64,000 bases of DNA, taken from assembly GCF_004357765.1 (NCBI RefSeq), contig NZ_SMTE01000006.1, positions 186,001 through 250,000 of the forward strand, read 5' to 3'. The DNA is from Pseudomonas putida. Its GTDB lineage: Bacteria; Pseudomonadota; Gammaproteobacteria; Pseudomonadales; Pseudomonadaceae. A program made the position numbers and the translations under genes. Under the pieces are notes generated by a model. That model was not told where the DNA came from, did no database searches, and saw only the letters and a list, made by a program, of their open reading frames with translations. Numbering within the stretch: the first letter of the stretch is position 1; each line of letters starts with the position of its first letter. Below are positions 49,329 to 59,261 of this stretch, in pieces.

Positions 49329-50144
49329 CGCGAGCTGGACCAACGCCTGGCGCCACCTTGCAGTGCCGGGCAACGCCAGGAAGAACGGGTTGAGCAGTGA
49401 CTCACGAGGCGGATAACGGAATGCCTGGCCATCGAGCCCGATCACCTCTCCGCCAGCCCCTTCCAGCACGCCCTGGGCCGCAGCCGTATCCCACTGCGAG
49501 GTCGGCGCCAGACGCGGATAGCAGTCGGCGCTGCCTTCGGCCAGCAGGCAGAACTTCAACGAGCTGCCGATATTGGCCAACTCCAGTTCTCCCACCGCAG
49601 CCCCCAGCCCGGCCAGCAACGCTTCCTGCTCGGGGCTGGAGTGACGTCGGCTGGCTACCACGGTGAAGCGGCCATCAGCCGGCGGGGTGTTGCGCACCTG
49701 TATCGCCACGACCTGTCCATCGGCCTCGGCGCGCCAGGCGCCCAGGCCGCGTCCACCGAAGTAGGCGCGCCCGTTGGTAGGCATGGTCACCACGCCAAAT
49801 ACCACCTCGCCATTCTCGATCAGCGCAATGTTGACGGTGAATTCCTCGCTGCCGGCGATGAATTCCTTGGTCCCGTCCAATGGATCGACCAGCCACCAGC
49901 GTTGCCAGCCCTGGCGTTCGGCCAGGGGGATATTGCAATCTTCCTCGGACAGTACCGGGATCTGCGGCGCCAGCGCCTGCAAACCGTCGACAATGACCTG
50001 ATGCGCTGCCAGGTCGGCAGCGGTCACCGGGGAGTCGTCGGCCTTGCTCTGCACGGCAACGTCGGCCCGCCAGTAAGGTAGGATCGCGTTGCCGGCCAGA
50101 AGGGCGAGCTTGACGACTTCATGCATCAGTTGCTGGTCACTCAT
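49317..50144 (-). CDS. cysQ: 3'(2'),5'-bisphosphate nucleotidase
   Basis: CysQ removes 3'-phosphoadenosine 5'-phosphate, a by-product of sulphate assimilation. The 275 residues show the inositol-phosphatase-like metal sites: SEEDCN (residues near 68), WLVDPLDGTKEFI and WDTAAAQGVLEGAGG. It overlaps nudE by ATGA, so the two form an operon. Confidence 0.95.
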   Translation of the reverse strand: MSDQQLMHEVVKLALLAGNAILPYWRADVAVQSKADDSPVTAADLAAHQVIVDGLQALAPQIPVLSEEDCNIPLAERQGWQRWWLVDPLDGTKEFIAGSEEFTVNIALIENGEVVFGVVTMPTNGRAYFGGRGLGAWRAEADGQVVAIQVRNTPPADGRFTVVASRRHSSPEQEALLAGLGAAVGELELANIGSSLKFCLLAEGSADCYPRLAPTSQWDTAAAQGVLEGAGGEVIGLDGQAFRYPPRESLLNPFFLALPGTARWRQALVQLALAM

Positions 50145-50707
50145 GACTCGAACAACCCCCGCTGGATCAGTAGGTCACGGGCCAGGTACAAGGCCGCCAG
50201 GGCGCGCCCTTCGGTGAACTGCGGGTGCATGGCCAGGGCCGAAAGCTCGCGCAGGTTGACCTTGTCGACCCGCATCGGCTCCGGCTCGTCGCCTTCCAGG
50301 CGCTCCTCGTAAAGGTCACTGGCCAGCACCACCTGGATCTTCTGGCTCATGTAGCCCGGCGACAGCGACAACTCGGTCAGGTGTTCCAGCTGACGCGCGC
50401 CGAAGCCGGCTTCTTCCTTGAGCTCCCGTTCAGCCGCGGCCAGCACGTCTTCGCCTGGTTCGATCAGGCCCTTGGGCAGCGACAGCTCGTACTCATCAGT
50501 GCCCCCGCAATACTCTTCCACCAGCACGGCGTGCTCAGCGTCCAGCATTGCCACGATCATTACCGCGCCGTAGCCGTTGCCCCGCCCGACCAGCCGTTCG
50601 TAGGTCCGCTCGTTGCCATTGCTGAAGCGCAGTTGCACGGCCTCGACACGGAACAGGCGGCTGCTGGCGACGATTTCGCGACTGAGGACGGTGGGTTTCT
50701 GGCGCAT
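50141..50707 (-). CDS. nudE: ADP-compounds hydrolase, Nudix family
   Basis: NudE hydrolyses ADP-ribose, NADH and Ap3A-type compounds. From ATG 50707 (MRQKPTVLSREIVASSRLFR) 188 residues are made. The Nudix box reads GLIEPGEDVLAAAERELKEE with AGFG following. The upstream in-frame extension lacks a ribosome site. It lies in a nudE-cysQ operon, as in other Pseudomonas, divergent from yrfG. Confidence 0.94.
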   Translation of the reverse strand: MRQKPTVLSREIVASSRLFRVEAVQLRFSNGNERTYERLVGRGNGYGAVMIVAMLDAEHAVLVEEYCGGTDEYELSLPKGLIEPGEDVLAAAERELKEEAGFGARQLEHLTELSLSPGYMSQKIQVVLASDLYEERLEGDEPEPMRVDKVNLRELSALAMHPQFTEGRALAALYLARDLLIQRGLFES

Positions 50708-50771
50708 GGGGCGGCTCCTTGGCGTGAACGGGTTACTATACCGTGGCTTGCCGACTGATCGAGAGTTTCCC

Positions 50772-51434
50772 ATGCCTGTTCTTCCCTGGCCCGCCATCGA
50801 TACCGTCCTGCTGGACATGGACGGTACCCTGCTCGACCTGCACTACGACAACCGCTTCTGGCTGGACCACCTGCCGCAACGCTATGCCGAGCTGCATGGG
50901 GTGAGCCGGACAATGGCGGAGCTGGAACTGCAACCGCTGTTCGAGCGCAACGCCGGCACCCTGAACTGGTACTGCCTGGACTTCTGGAGCCGCGAACTGA
51001 AGCTGCCGATCCGCGAGCTCAAGCGCGAGATCGCCGATCTGATCGCCCTGCGCCCGGATGCCGATACCTTTCTCGCAGCAATCCGCCAGGCCGGCAAGCG
51101 CGTGGTGCTGATCACCAATGCCCACCGCGATTCGCTGTCGCTTAAGTTGGAGCGGGTGGAACTGGCCCCCTACTTCGAGCGGTTGATCAGTTCGCACGAT
51201 TACGGTTATCCGAAGGAGAGTCCGCAGTTCTGGGATGCGTTGCAGGCCGATATCGGCTTCGAGCCGCAACGCAGTCTGTTCATCGACGATACCCTGGCGA
51301 TCCTGCGCAGTGCCCGACGGTTCGGCGTAGGACACCTGCTGGCAGTGCGCCAGCCCGATAGCCAGGCACAGCCTCGCGATACCGAGGAGTTCGCGGCGGT
51401 GGAGGATTACCGGGAGTTACTGGTTGGCCTGTGA
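50772..51434 (+). CDS. yrfG: HAD-family nucleotidase (YrfG-like, GMP/IMP)
   Basis: The 220 residues include the HAD motif DMDGTLLDLHYDNRFW (nucleophile Asp), VVLITNAHRDS (motif II), K in YPKESPQFWDAL (motif III) and FIDDTLAIL (motif IV). The length and neighbours match the purine nucleotidase YrfG of enterobacteria. It is divergent from nudE and followed by a REP pair. Confidence 0.9.
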   Translation: MPVLPWPAIDTVLLDMDGTLLDLHYDNRFWLDHLPQRYAELHGVSRTMAELELQPLFERNAGTLNWYCLDFWSRELKLPIRELKREIADLIALRPDADTFLAAIRQAGKRVVLITNAHRDSLSLKLERVELAPYFERLISSHDYGYPKESPQFWDALQADIGFEPQRSLFIDDTLAILRSARRFGVGHLLAVRQPDSQAQPRDTEEFAAVEDYRELLVGL

Positions 51435-51528
51435 GGGCCTCTTCGCGGGCAAGCCCGCTCCCACAGGATCTCCACAGGTCCGAACTTTGTGGGTTACTTG
51501 TGGGAGCGGGCTTGCCGGCGAAAGGGCC
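51435..51528. repeat. Inverted pair of REP elements (BIME-like)
   Basis: Two facing REP cores, CGGGCAAGCCCGCTCCCACA near 51446 and TGTGGGAGCGGGCTTGCCGG near 51500, occupy the gap between the convergent genes yrfG and the LysM gene. Such pairs in P. putida often end transcripts or protect them. Confidence 0.8.
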
Positions 51529-51545
51529 GAGACAGCAGGTAGAAA

Positions 51546-51986
51546 TCAGTCAGGAATACGCAGCACCTGCCCTGGGTAGATCTTGTCCGGATGCTTGAGC
51601 ATCGGCTTGTTGGCCTCGAAAATCTTGTTGTACTGGTTGGCATCGCCGTATACGACAACCGAAATGGCCGACAGCGTGTCTCCTTTTTTCACAGTGACGA
51701 ACCTCGCTGCCGCCACCACCGGCCCGGTCACGGTGATCTGATCATCGACGCTGGCCACCCCAGCGATGTTGCCAGCGGCGAGAATGATCTTCTCTTTCTC
51801 CTCCTGGCTGGCAACCTCCCCCTTGAGGATGACCTTATCGCCCTCTACAGTGGCGCTGATGTTCGGATTGCCCAGGCCTACGCTTTCAACGTGCTTCTTG
51901 AGCTGCTCCTCGGCATTGGCGTTGCCGGGGGTCAGCAGGTCGATCAACTTCTCGCCGGCTTCTTTCACGAAACTGAACAGGCTCAT
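51546..51986 (-). CDS. ygaU: BON-LysM protein (YgaU-like)
   Basis: From ATG 51986 (GACAAGGAGAACGCT before it) 146 residues are encoded: an N-terminal helix, a BON domain (about 24-88) and a C-terminal LysM (about 96-145, FVTVKKGDTLSAISVVVYGD and KIYPGQVLRIPD). YgaU (Kbp) binds potassium in E. coli. There is no signal peptide. The strong ribosome site makes the long upstream extension unlikely. Confidence 0.88.
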   Translation of the reverse strand: MSLFSFVKEAGEKLIDLLTPGNANAEEQLKKHVESVGLGNPNISATVEGDKVILKGEVASQEEKEKIILAAGNIAGVASVDDQITVTGPVVAAARFVTVKKGDTLSAISVVVYGDANQYNKIFEANKPMLKHPDKIYPGQVLRIPD

Positions 51987-52160
51987 AGCGTTCTCCTTGT
52001 CGATATGGACTCGAACCTTGGAGTCTAGGGCATGAATGACAATCCCGCCCCGCTGCGACCCATCGACGCAGTCTATCAAGGCATAGACCCTAGCGATTAG
52101 ACGTCACCGGCCCACACGCCTAGGCTTGTGCTATCAAATAGCCGCCGGTAATCCACGCCG

Positions 52161-53000
52161 ATGCACAGCAAACCCCCGGTCTGCGCGGCGTCATCGCCCC
52201 TGACCCTGCCCGCTGCCAGCAACACCTACGACTACGTCCAGCTCGACGACGGCGCGAAGGCGCGCACGCCGCTGGCCGAGGAAGTGGCCCTGGCGATCGT
52301 CTACAACGGCCTCAACCAGGCAGTGATGCTGGTCAGCCCCACCGACCTCGAGGACTTCGCGGTCGGCTTCAGCGTCGGCAGTGGCATCGTCGAAGGCACC
52401 ACGGAAATCTACGACCTCAAGCTTTCCGGCAGCGGATCGGCGATGTACGCCGATCTGGAAATCTCCAGCCGTGCGTTCTGGAACCTGAAGAACCAGCGCC
52501 GGCAATTGGCCGGGACCAGCGGCTGTGGCCTGTGTGGGGTCGAAGCCCTGGAGCAGGCCTTGCCGGAGTTGGCCGTGCTGCCGGGCGCACCACTGCCGCC
52601 GGCGCACTGGCTGGCCAACCTGCGTGAACGGATCGATGCCTTCCAACCGCTCGGCCAGCACTGCGGCGCAGTGCACGCGGCGCTGTTCATGAACGATCAG
52701 GGCGAACTGCTGCTGGGCCGTGAAGACATCGGCCGGCACAACGCCCTGGACAAGCTGATCGGCGCCCTGCTGCGCCAAGGCATCGACGCCACGGGTGGCC
52801 TGGCCATCGTCACCAGCCGCTGCAGCCTGGAGCTGATCCAGAAAGTCCTGCGCGCCGGCATCCAGACCCTGGTCAGCCTGTCGGCACCGACCGGCCTCGC
52901 CCTGCAATGGGCACGCAAGCACAACCTCAATCTCATCCATCTGCCCAAACACAGCGCACCGCGGGTCTATAGTCCTGCGGCGGAGTCCCATCAGTCGTGA
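52161..53000 (+). CDS. fdhD: Formate dehydrogenase accessory protein (sulphurtransferase)
   Basis: FdhD transfers sulphur to the molybdenum cofactor for formate dehydrogenase. The 279 residues have the CGxC site in TSGCGLCGVEALEQ, DIGRHNALDKLIGALL and SRCSLELIQKVLRAG. It is followed with a 4-bp overlap by a formate-dehydrogenase-like gene, its expected client. Confidence 0.95.
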   Translation: MHSKPPVCAASSPLTLPAASNTYDYVQLDDGAKARTPLAEEVALAIVYNGLNQAVMLVSPTDLEDFAVGFSVGSGIVEGTTEIYDLKLSGSGSAMYADLEISSRAFWNLKNQRRQLAGTSGCGLCGVEALEQALPELAVLPGAPLPPAHWLANLRERIDAFQPLGQHCGAVHAALFMNDQGELLLGREDIGRHNALDKLIGALLRQGIDATGGLAIVTSRCSLELIQKVLRAGIQTLVSLSAPTGLALQWARKHNLNLIHLPKHSAPRVYSPAAESHQS

Positions 53001-55342
53001 CCTCGTACCAACACATTCCAGACAACACCCCCGCCTCTTCCCCACGCTACAAGCCCTACCACGGCCCCGCCGGTGGCTGGGGCGCGCTGCGCAGCGTGGC
53101 CAAGGCCTGGGTGAGCAGCGACAACGCGTTGAAGAACATCCGCGCGCTGCTCAAGACCAACCAGAACGGCGGTTTCGACTGCCCCGGCTGCGCCTGGGGC
53201 GACTCGCCCGAAAGCGGCATGGTCAAGTTCTGCGAGAACGGCGCCAAGGCCGTCAACTGGGAAGCCACCAAGCGCCGCGTCGACGCCGCCTTCTTCGCCC
53301 GCTACAGCGTCAGCGCGCTGTTGGCGCAGAGCGACTATTGGCTCGAATACCAGGGTCGGCTCACCGAACCCATGGTCTATGACCCGCAGACCGACCGCTA
53401 CCAGCCGATCGAATGGGACGCCGCCTTCGCCCTGATCGCGCGGCATCTGAACGACCTGACCAGCCCCGATCAGGCCGAGTTCTACACCTCCGGACGTGCC
53501 AGCAACGAAGCGGCCTACCTCTACCAGCTGTTCGTGCGCGCCTACGGCACCAACAACTTCCCGGATTGCTCGAACATGTGCCACGAGGCCAGTGGCGTGG
53601 CGCTCGGGCAGAGTGTCGGCGTTGGCAAAGGCACCGTGACCTTCGATGACTTCGAGCATGCCGACGCGATCTTCGTCTGGGGCCAGAACCCAGGCACCAA
53701 CCACCCACGTATGCTCGACCCCCTGCGCGATGCGGTGAAGCGCGGCGCCCAGGTGGTATGCGTCAACCCGCTCAAGGAACGCGGCCTGGAACGTTTCCAG
53801 CACCCGCAGAACCCACTGGAGATGCTCACCAACAGTGACCGTCCGACCAACACCGCCTTCTTCCGTCCGGCGCTGGGCGGCGACATGGCGCTGTTGCGCG
53901 GCATGGCCAAGTTTCTCCTGCAGTGGGAACGCGAGGCCCAGGCCAAGGGCGAGCCCGCCGTGTTCGACCACCTGTTCATCGCCGAGCATGGCCATGGCGT
54001 CGATGAATACCTTGCCGTGGTCGACAGCACCTCGTGGGCGCACATCCAACAGCAATCAGGACTGGACCTGGCTGACATCGAGCTTGCCGCGCGCATGTAC
54101 TGCCGCGGCAAGCGCGTGATCATGTGCTGGGCCATGGGTATCACCCAACACCGCCATTCGGTGCCGACCATCCAGGAAATCGTCAACCTGCAGATGCTGC
54201 GCGGCAACATTGGCGTGCCAGGTGCCGGCCTGTGCCCGGTACGCGGCCACAGCAACGTGCAGGGCGACCGCACCATGGGCATCAACGAGCGCCCGCCGGC
54301 GGCGCTGCTCGATGCCATTGAGCGACGATTCAACTTCCCGGTCCCGCGGCACAATGGCCACAACACCGTCGAAGCCATCCACGCCATGCTCGAGGGCCGG
54401 GCCAAGGTGTTCATCGGTCTGGGCGGCAACTTCGCCCAGGCAACCCCGGATACCGAGCGTACCGCCCAAGCGCTGCGTAACTGCGAGCTGACCGTGCACA
54501 TCAGCACCAAGCTCAATCGCAGCCACCTGGTCCATGGCAAACAGGCGCTGATCCTGCCATGCCTGGGTCGCACCGACATCGACCTGCAGGCCGACGGCCC
54601 GCAAGCGGTCACCGTTGAAGACTCGTTCAGCATGGTCCACGCCTCGAACGGCCAGCTCAAGCCACTGTCCCCCCAGATGCGCTCGGAGCCTGCGGTGATC
54701 GCCGGCATCGCGGCAGCCACCCTGGGCAAGAAACCGGTGGACTGGCACTGGTTGGTGGCCGACTACGACCGCATCCGCGACCTGATCGGCGACACCATCG
54801 CCGGCTTTGCCGGATTCAACGAACGCCTGCGCCACCCAGGCGGGTTCTATCTCGGCAACAGCGCCGGCAGCCGTGAATGGAAGACCAGCACTGGCCGGGC
54901 CAACTTCAAGGCCAACCTGCTGCCCGACACCCTGCTCGACGAACGCGTGCGCGCCAGCGGTCAGCTACCCGACCTGATCATGCAGTCGATGCGCTCCCAC
55001 GATCAGTACAACACCACCATCTATGGACTGGACGATCGCTACCGTGGCGTGCGCGGCCAACGTGAGGTGCTGTTCGTCAACGAAGCCGACATCGTGCGCC
55101 TGGGCTTCCAGCCTGGGCAGAAGGTCGACATCGTCTCGCTGTGGGGCGATGGCCACGTACGCCGGGTACAGGGCTTCACGCTCCTGGCGTTCGACATCCC
55201 CGCCGGCCAGGCAGCGGCGTATTATCCCGAGGTGAACCCGCTCATTCCGCTGGAGAGCATTGGCGACGGCAGCCATACCCCGACCTCGAAATTCGTCGCC
55301 ATCAAGCTCGAGCGAGCCCGGGACGACGGGCGTATCGTGTAG
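52997..55342 (+). CDS. Formate dehydrogenase-like molybdopterin oxidoreductase (FdhF/YdeP type)
   Basis: The 781 residues start at GTG 52997. The N-terminal CPGCAWGD motif is typical of the YdeP-type group of the molybdopterin oxidoreductase alpha-subunit family; a conserved Cys in DCSNMCHEASGVALG is the likely molybdenum ligand or its partner. There is no Tat signal, so the enzyme is cytoplasmic. The C-terminal molybdopterin-dinucleotide-binding domain includes EADIVRLGFQPGQKVDIVSLWGD. Formate oxidation is likely but not shown, because the YdeP group has poorly defined substrates. Confidence 0.88.
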   Translation: MTSYQHIPDNTPASSPRYKPYHGPAGGWGALRSVAKAWVSSDNALKNIRALLKTNQNGGFDCPGCAWGDSPESGMVKFCENGAKAVNWEATKRRVDAAFFARYSVSALLAQSDYWLEYQGRLTEPMVYDPQTDRYQPIEWDAAFALIARHLNDLTSPDQAEFYTSGRASNEAAYLYQLFVRAYGTNNFPDCSNMCHEASGVALGQSVGVGKGTVTFDDFEHADAIFVWGQNPGTNHPRMLDPLRDAVKRGAQVVCVNPLKERGLERFQHPQNPLEMLTNSDRPTNTAFFRPALGGDMALLRGMAKFLLQWEREAQAKGEPAVFDHLFIAEHGHGVDEYLAVVDSTSWAHIQQQSGLDLADIELAARMYCRGKRVIMCWAMGITQHRHSVPTIQEIVNLQMLRGNIGVPGAGLCPVRGHSNVQGDRTMGINERPPAALLDAIERRFNFPVPRHNGHNTVEAIHAMLEGRAKVFIGLGGNFAQATPDTERTAQALRNCELTVHISTKLNRSHLVHGKQALILPCLGRTDIDLQADGPQAVTVEDSFSMVHASNGQLKPLSPQMRSEPAVIAGIAAATLGKKPVDWHWLVADYDRIRDLIGDTIAGFAGFNERLRHPGGFYLGNSAGSREWKTSTGRANFKANLLPDTLLDERVRASGQLPDLIMQSMRSHDQYNTTIYGLDDRYRGVRGQREVLFVNEADIVRLGFQPGQKVDIVSLWGDGHVRRVQGFTLLAFDIPAGQAAAYYPEVNPLIPLESIGDGSHTPTSKFVAIKLERARDDGRIV

Positions 55343-55377
55343 ACGTCAGAGGGTTGGCAATACCCTCTTGCAGCATT

Positions 55378-55413
55378 GAAAAAGCCCTGTTCCGCAACGG
55401 TTCAGGGCTTTGT
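55378..55413 (+). terminator. Terminator after fdhF-like gene
   Basis: GAAAAAGCCCTG and CAGGGCTTTG pair across a 13-nt loop, 40 bp after the stop; a TTGTCTT tail follows. Confidence 0.8.
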
Positions 55414-55569
55414 CTTAACCTACTGAGACACGAGAAAATTCATAAAGTTTCATCATAAAAACAATAACTTAGATAATTGTGTACAACTCGTGCTACTCGT
55501 CGGATTTGCGTTGCCAGGCGCCTTCGAGACCTTCACATTTCGCCTCGTCATCCCTATGAGGCTCTCTTG
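55414..55569. promoter_or_regulatory. Promoter region of the glycine-zipper gene
   Basis: The AT-rich stretch at 55433-55486 (ATAAAGTTTC, ATAACTTAGATAAT) contains likely -35/-10 elements; no regulator motif can be named. A short GCCTC...GAGGC stem may cover the ribosome site. Confidence 0.4.
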
Positions 55570-56052
55570 ATGAAGAAGTACTCCTCGATTCTGTTGTTGT
55601 CTTTCAGCTTGCTCAGCGGCGTTGCCATGGCAGGCGGCTCCACCGAGGCCGGCATTGGCGGCGCATTGGGTGGGGTACTGGGTTCAGTCGTCGGCCAGTC
55701 GATTGGCGGTAGCACCGGTGGCGCGATCGGTGCCGGCCTGGGTGGCGCCGCGGGCAGTGCCGTCGGTGCCGACAAGCACCAGCGCGGCGAAGCCGCCATC
55801 GGTGGCGCGCTGGGCGCCGCGGGCGGCAACGTGATCGGTCGCTCGGTAGGCGGCACCACCGGCAGCTATATAGGCGCGGCCGCAGGCGGCGGTGCCGGTG
55901 GCGCGCTGGGCAACTACATGGGCAACAAGGCCGATGAAGACGACCGTCATGACGGACGCCGCTACCGTCGCGGCTACGACGACGATCGTCGCCACTGGGA
56001 CCGCGGCCACCACTATGGCCACCGCAAGCACAAGCGCCACTGGCGTCACTAA
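55570..56052 (+). CDS. Exported glycine-zipper protein
   Basis: From ATG 55570 (preceded by GAGGCTCTCTTG) 160 residues are made. A signal peptide MKKYSSILLLSFSLLSGVAM is cleaved after AMA. The body has repeated glycine zippers (GGALGGVLGSVVGQSIGGST and GGAIGAGLGGAAGSAVG) that could span or disturb a membrane. The C terminus is very rich in His, Arg and Asp (DEDDRHDGRRYRRGYDDDRR and on), which may bind metal. Similar proteins are common envelope proteins of unknown role in Pseudomonas. Confidence 0.88.
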   Translation: MKKYSSILLLSFSLLSGVAMAGGSTEAGIGGALGGVLGSVVGQSIGGSTGGAIGAGLGGAAGSAVGADKHQRGEAAIGGALGAAGGNVIGRSVGGTTGSYIGAAAGGGAGGALGNYMGNKADEDDRHDGRRYRRGYDDDRRHWDRGHHYGHRKHKRHWRH

Positions 56053-56082
56053 TACCTGGAGCTAGGCCCAGGCAGTTAGAAG

Positions 56083-56110
56083 AGCCCCGCCCTTGCTGGC
56101 GGGGCTTTTT
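56083..56110. terminator. Terminator between convergent genes
   Basis: AGCCCCGCC and GGCGGGGCT form a perfect 9-bp stem followed by TTTTT. It serves the glycine-zipper gene and ends where the convergent thioesterase gene ends. Confidence 0.92.
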
Positions 56111-56550
56111 CATGCTGGCCGGTCGAGCGCCAGGCCGGCCAGGATGGCCTGCAACGTCTCTGGCAAGGCCAACGGACGGCCACTGGACCGCTCGACGAAC
56201 ACCTGCACCACCGAGCCCGCCGCGCAGGCCTCAGCCTCTCCTGGACGGAACAACGCCAGGCGGTATTCCACCGTGCTGCCCACAAGCCGCGTGACTCCCA
56301 GCCCGACCTCAAGCACGTCCGGGAAACCGGGCAGGGCGTAGAAGTCCGCCGCTGAACTGACCACGAACGCCGCCACCTCGCCTTCGCGAAGGTCCAATGC
56401 GGCCTGCTCGACCAGGAAGGCCTGGATCGCGGTTTCGAAGAAACCGTGGACGGTAGCACCGGCAATATGACCGTTGAGATCGTTGTCCTGGGGACGGGTG
56501 AGGATCGGGTGGAAGTGGAAGAAGGCGGTGCGATTGGGGGATTCGGTCAT
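56110..56550 (-). CDS. Acyl-CoA thioesterase, 4HBT/YbgC-type hotdog fold
   Basis: The 146 residues include the active-site region FHPILTRPQDNDLNGHIAGATVHGFFETAI (Asp/Asn-His pattern typical of 4HBT thioesterases) and AAFVVSSAADFYALPGFPDVLEVGLGVTR. It hydrolyses acyl-CoA; the natural acyl chain is unknown. It is a single gene, with the pckA terminator 45 bp behind its start. Confidence 0.88.
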   Translation of the reverse strand: MTESPNRTAFFHFHPILTRPQDNDLNGHIAGATVHGFFETAIQAFLVEQAALDLREGEVAAFVVSSAADFYALPGFPDVLEVGLGVTRLVGSTVEYRLALFRPGEAEACAAGSVVQVFVERSSGRPLALPETLQAILAGLALDRPA

Positions 56551-56594
56551 GGGAGTGGGCTCGATATCCGCGACGGGTCTATCAAGTGAAACAG

Positions 56595-56619
56595 AAAAGC
56601 CGCCCCAAGGGGCGGCTTT
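56595..56619 (-). terminator. Terminator of pckA
   Basis: AAAGCCGCCCC-AA-GGGGCGGCTTT, flanked by A- and T-rich sequence, lies 22 bp after the pckA stop on the minus strand. Confidence 0.92.
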
Positions 56620-56640
56620 CTCATTCCAACCAGCGACAGC

Positions 56641-58182
56641 TTACAACTGAGGACCAGCAGCCTTGATGGCCTCGGACACGTCGAACTTCTTGAAGTTCTC
56701 GGTGAACAGCTTGGCCAGGCCTTTGGCGGCCTCGTCGTATGCAGCCTTGTCAGCCCAGGTGTTGCGCGGGTTGAGCAGCTCGGTGTCAACGCCCGGAACG
56801 GCCTTCGGCACGTCCAGGTTGATGATGTCCAGGTGCTCGGTCTCGGCACCGACCAGAGCACCGCTCTGGATGGCAGCGATCACGCCACGGGTGGTCGGGA
56901 TGCTGAAGCGCTTGCCAACACCGTAGCCACCGCCGGTCCAGCCGGTATTGACCAGGTAGACCTTGGAGCCGAAAGCATTGATACGCTTGATCAGCAGCTC
57001 GGCATACTCACCGGCCGGACGCGGGAAGAACGGTGCGCCGAAGCAGGTGGAGAAGGTCGACTTGATGCCGCCGCCCGAACCCATTTCAGTGGAACCGACC
57101 AGTGCGGTGTAGCCGGACAGGAAGTGGTAGGCCGCCTGCTCGTTGTTCAGGATCGACACCGGAGGCAGAACACCGGTCAGGTCGCAGGTCAGGAAGATCA
57201 CTGCGTTAGGCTCGCCACCCAGGTTGGCCTCGGCACGCTTGGCCACGTGCTCCAGCGGGTAGGCGGCACGGCTGTTCTGAGTCAGGCTGACATCGGCGTA
57301 GTCGGCGTGCTTGTTGGCATCGAGAACGACGTTCTCCAGGACTGCGCCGTGCTTGATGGCTTTCCAGATGACTGGCTCGTTCTTCTCGGACAGGTCGATG
57401 CACTTGGCGTAGCAGCCACCTTCCATGTTGAAGACGACACCTTCGCCCCAACCGTGCTCGTCGTCACCGATCAGGTAACGGCTTTCGTCGGCCGACAGGG
57501 TGGTCTTGCCGGTACCGGACAGGCCGAAGAACAGGGTCACGTCGCCTGCTTCGCCGATGTTAGCCGCACAGTGCATCGGCAGTACGTCGGCAGCCGGCAG
57601 CAGGAAGTTCTGCACCGAGAACATGGCTTTCTTCATTTCGCCGGCATAACGCATGCCAGCGATCAGCACTTTCTTGGCGGCGAAGTTGATGATCACGCAG
57701 CCGTCGGAATTGGTGCCGTCACGCTCAGGCTCGCAGACGAAGTTGGCGACGTTGAGAATCTGCCACTGGTCGCGGCCAGCCGGATTGAACTGCTCAGGGT
57801 TGATGAACAGGCAACGGCCGAACAGGTTCTGCCAGGCAGTCTGGGTGGTCATCTTCACCGGCAGGTAGTGCTCGGCGGCCGCCCCTACGTGAACGTAGGA
57901 AACGAAGTGATCCTGGGCGTTGTTGAACGCCTCGACGCGGTCCCACAGGGCATCGAACTTGTCGGCCGGGAACTTGCGGTTGATCGGGCCCCAGGCAATG
58001 GCGTCCTGGGTGGAAGGTTCTTCTACGATGAAACGGTCGGCTGGCGAGCGGCCGGTACGGTGGCCGGTCTCGACTACCAGTGCGCCAGTATCGGCCAGCA
58101 CGCCTTCACCGCGTTGCAGCGCTTCTTTGACCAGTTCATCGACGCTCAGGTCGGTGTACACGGTGTTGTTGGCTTGCGTCAT
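56641..58182 (-). CDS. pckA: Phosphoenolpyruvate carboxykinase (ATP)
   Basis: PckA converts oxaloacetate and ATP to phosphoenolpyruvate, the key gluconeogenic step. From ATG 58182 ([20 protein letters not shown]) 513 residues are made. Kinase-1 [11 protein letters not shown] (220-230), the [23 protein letters not shown] metal site (238-260) and the substrate arginine region [13 protein letters not shown] (43-55) are present. The upstream extension is rejected on family length. Confidence 0.97.
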   Translation of the reverse strand: MTQANNTVYTDLSVDELVKEALQRGEGVLADTGALVVETGHRTGRSPADRFIVEEPSTQDAIAWGPINRKFPADKFDALWDRVEAFNNAQDHFVSYVHVGAAAEHYLPVKMTTQTAWQNLFGRCLFINPEQFNPAGRDQWQILNVANFVCEPERDGTNSDGCVIINFAAKKVLIAGMRYAGEMKKAMFSVQNFLLPAADVLPMHCAANIGEAGDVTLFFGLSGTGKTTLSADESRYLIGDDEHGWGEGVVFNMEGGCYAKCIDLSEKNEPVIWKAIKHGAVLENVVLDANKHADYADVSLTQNSRAAYPLEHVAKRAEANLGGEPNAVIFLTCDLTGVLPPVSILNNEQAAYHFLSGYTALVGSTEMGSGGGIKSTFSTCFGAPFFPRPAGEYAELLIKRINAFGSKVYLVNTGWTGGGYGVGKRFSIPTTRGVIAAIQSGALVGAETEHLDIINLDVPKAVPGVDTELLNPRNTWADKAAYDEAAKGLAKLFTENFKKFDVSEAIKAAGPQL

Positions 58183-58361
58183 GAGATACCCCATCCGGCC
58201 CGAGGCCGAGTGCTCCAAACGTTTTGTAGTTGTCTCGAAAAAACTACTACAGCGAAAAAAGTGGCCGGATTATGCCAGAAACGCCCAAAAAAAGTAGGCC
58301 CCTCCTGTCAGATCCGCTCTTTTGCGCAATTCGACAGGAGATTTCCCTAAACTTAAACGTT
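58183..58361. promoter_or_regulatory. pckA promoter region with hslO 3' hairpin
   Basis: The 179 bp between the two minus-strand genes contain the pckA promoter (AT-rich runs at 58229-58265) and an inverted repeat CTCCTGTC...GACAGGAG (58302-58340) that may end the hslO transcript. Confidence 0.5.
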
Positions 58362-59261
58362 TCAGTGACGAGTGTCTGACGCCAGGTCAGTGCCACCACC
58401 GGCAAACAGCTGGGCCACGTCGCTGGCATCGAAGAAGTAGCGTTCGTTGCAGAACTGGCAGTCGATCTCCACCGTTCCCCCGCACTCTTCCACCAGCTGC
58501 TTGGCGTCATGCTCGCCAAGACTGACCAGTGCATTGCCGGATCGTTCGCGCGAGCAACTGCATTTGAAGCGCAGCGGCTGGATATCGAACAGGCGCACGG
58601 CATCTTCGTGATACAGGCGGTGCAGCAGGGTTTCGTTTTCCAGGCTCCACTCCTCGGGCTTGAGTGTACTGGCCAAGGCGATCACATGTTGCCAGCTTTC
58701 CTCACGCTCTTCATCGTCCGGCTGACGGTCCCGCGGCAGTTGCTGCAGCAGAAGACCGCGAGCCTTGCCCGTGGTGGTATCGAGCCAGAAGCGGGTGTTG
58801 AGTTGTTGGGACTGAACGAAATAGTTGGTGAAACACTCAGACAGGTTGGCACCGTCGAGGTCGACGGTACCCTGGTAGCGCTGGCCCTTGACCGGGTCGA
58901 TGGTCAGGGTCAGATGGCCATCGGGCATCAACTGAGCCAGGCTCGCATCAGCCGGGATCTGGTCCGCTTCATAACGGGCCATGCCGCGGATGTCACGCTC
59001 ACCCGAGCACTCGACCATCAGCAATGGGATCGGCCCCTGCGAGCGCGCCTGCAGGATCAGCAGCCCGTCGAACTTCAACGCGCCCACCAACAGGGCGGTG
59101 GCAGCCATCAGTTCGCCGAGCAGCGCCTGTACGGGAGCGGGGTACTGATGACGTGCCAGCACCGCGGCATAGCTGTCCTCGAGCGTCACCCACTCGCCGC
59201 GGACATCGCGGTCGTCGAAGATGAAACGTTGGGTGAAATCGGTATCTGGCAAATCGCTCAT
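58362..59261 (-). CDS. hslO: Redox-regulated chaperone Hsp33
   Basis: Hsp33 is activated by oxidation to protect unfolded proteins. The 299 residues contain the four zinc cysteines in FKCSCSRER (CxC) and DCQFCNERY (CxxC) near the C terminus, and the Hsp33 N-terminal domain ([22 protein letters not shown]). Length agrees with E. coli HslO (292). Confidence 0.97.
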   Translation of the reverse strand: MSDLPDTDFTQRFIFDDRDVRGEWVTLEDSYAAVLARHQYPAPVQALLGELMAATALLVGALKFDGLLILQARSQGPIPLLMVECSGERDIRGMARYEADQIPADASLAQLMPDGHLTLTIDPVKGQRYQGTVDLDGANLSECFTNYFVQSQQLNTRFWLDTTTGKARGLLLQQLPRDRQPDDEEREESWQHVIALASTLKPEEWSLENETLLHRLYHEDAVRLFDIQPLRFKCSCSRERSGNALVSLGEHDAKQLVEECGGTVEIDCQFCNERYFFDASDVAQLFAGGGTDLASDTRH

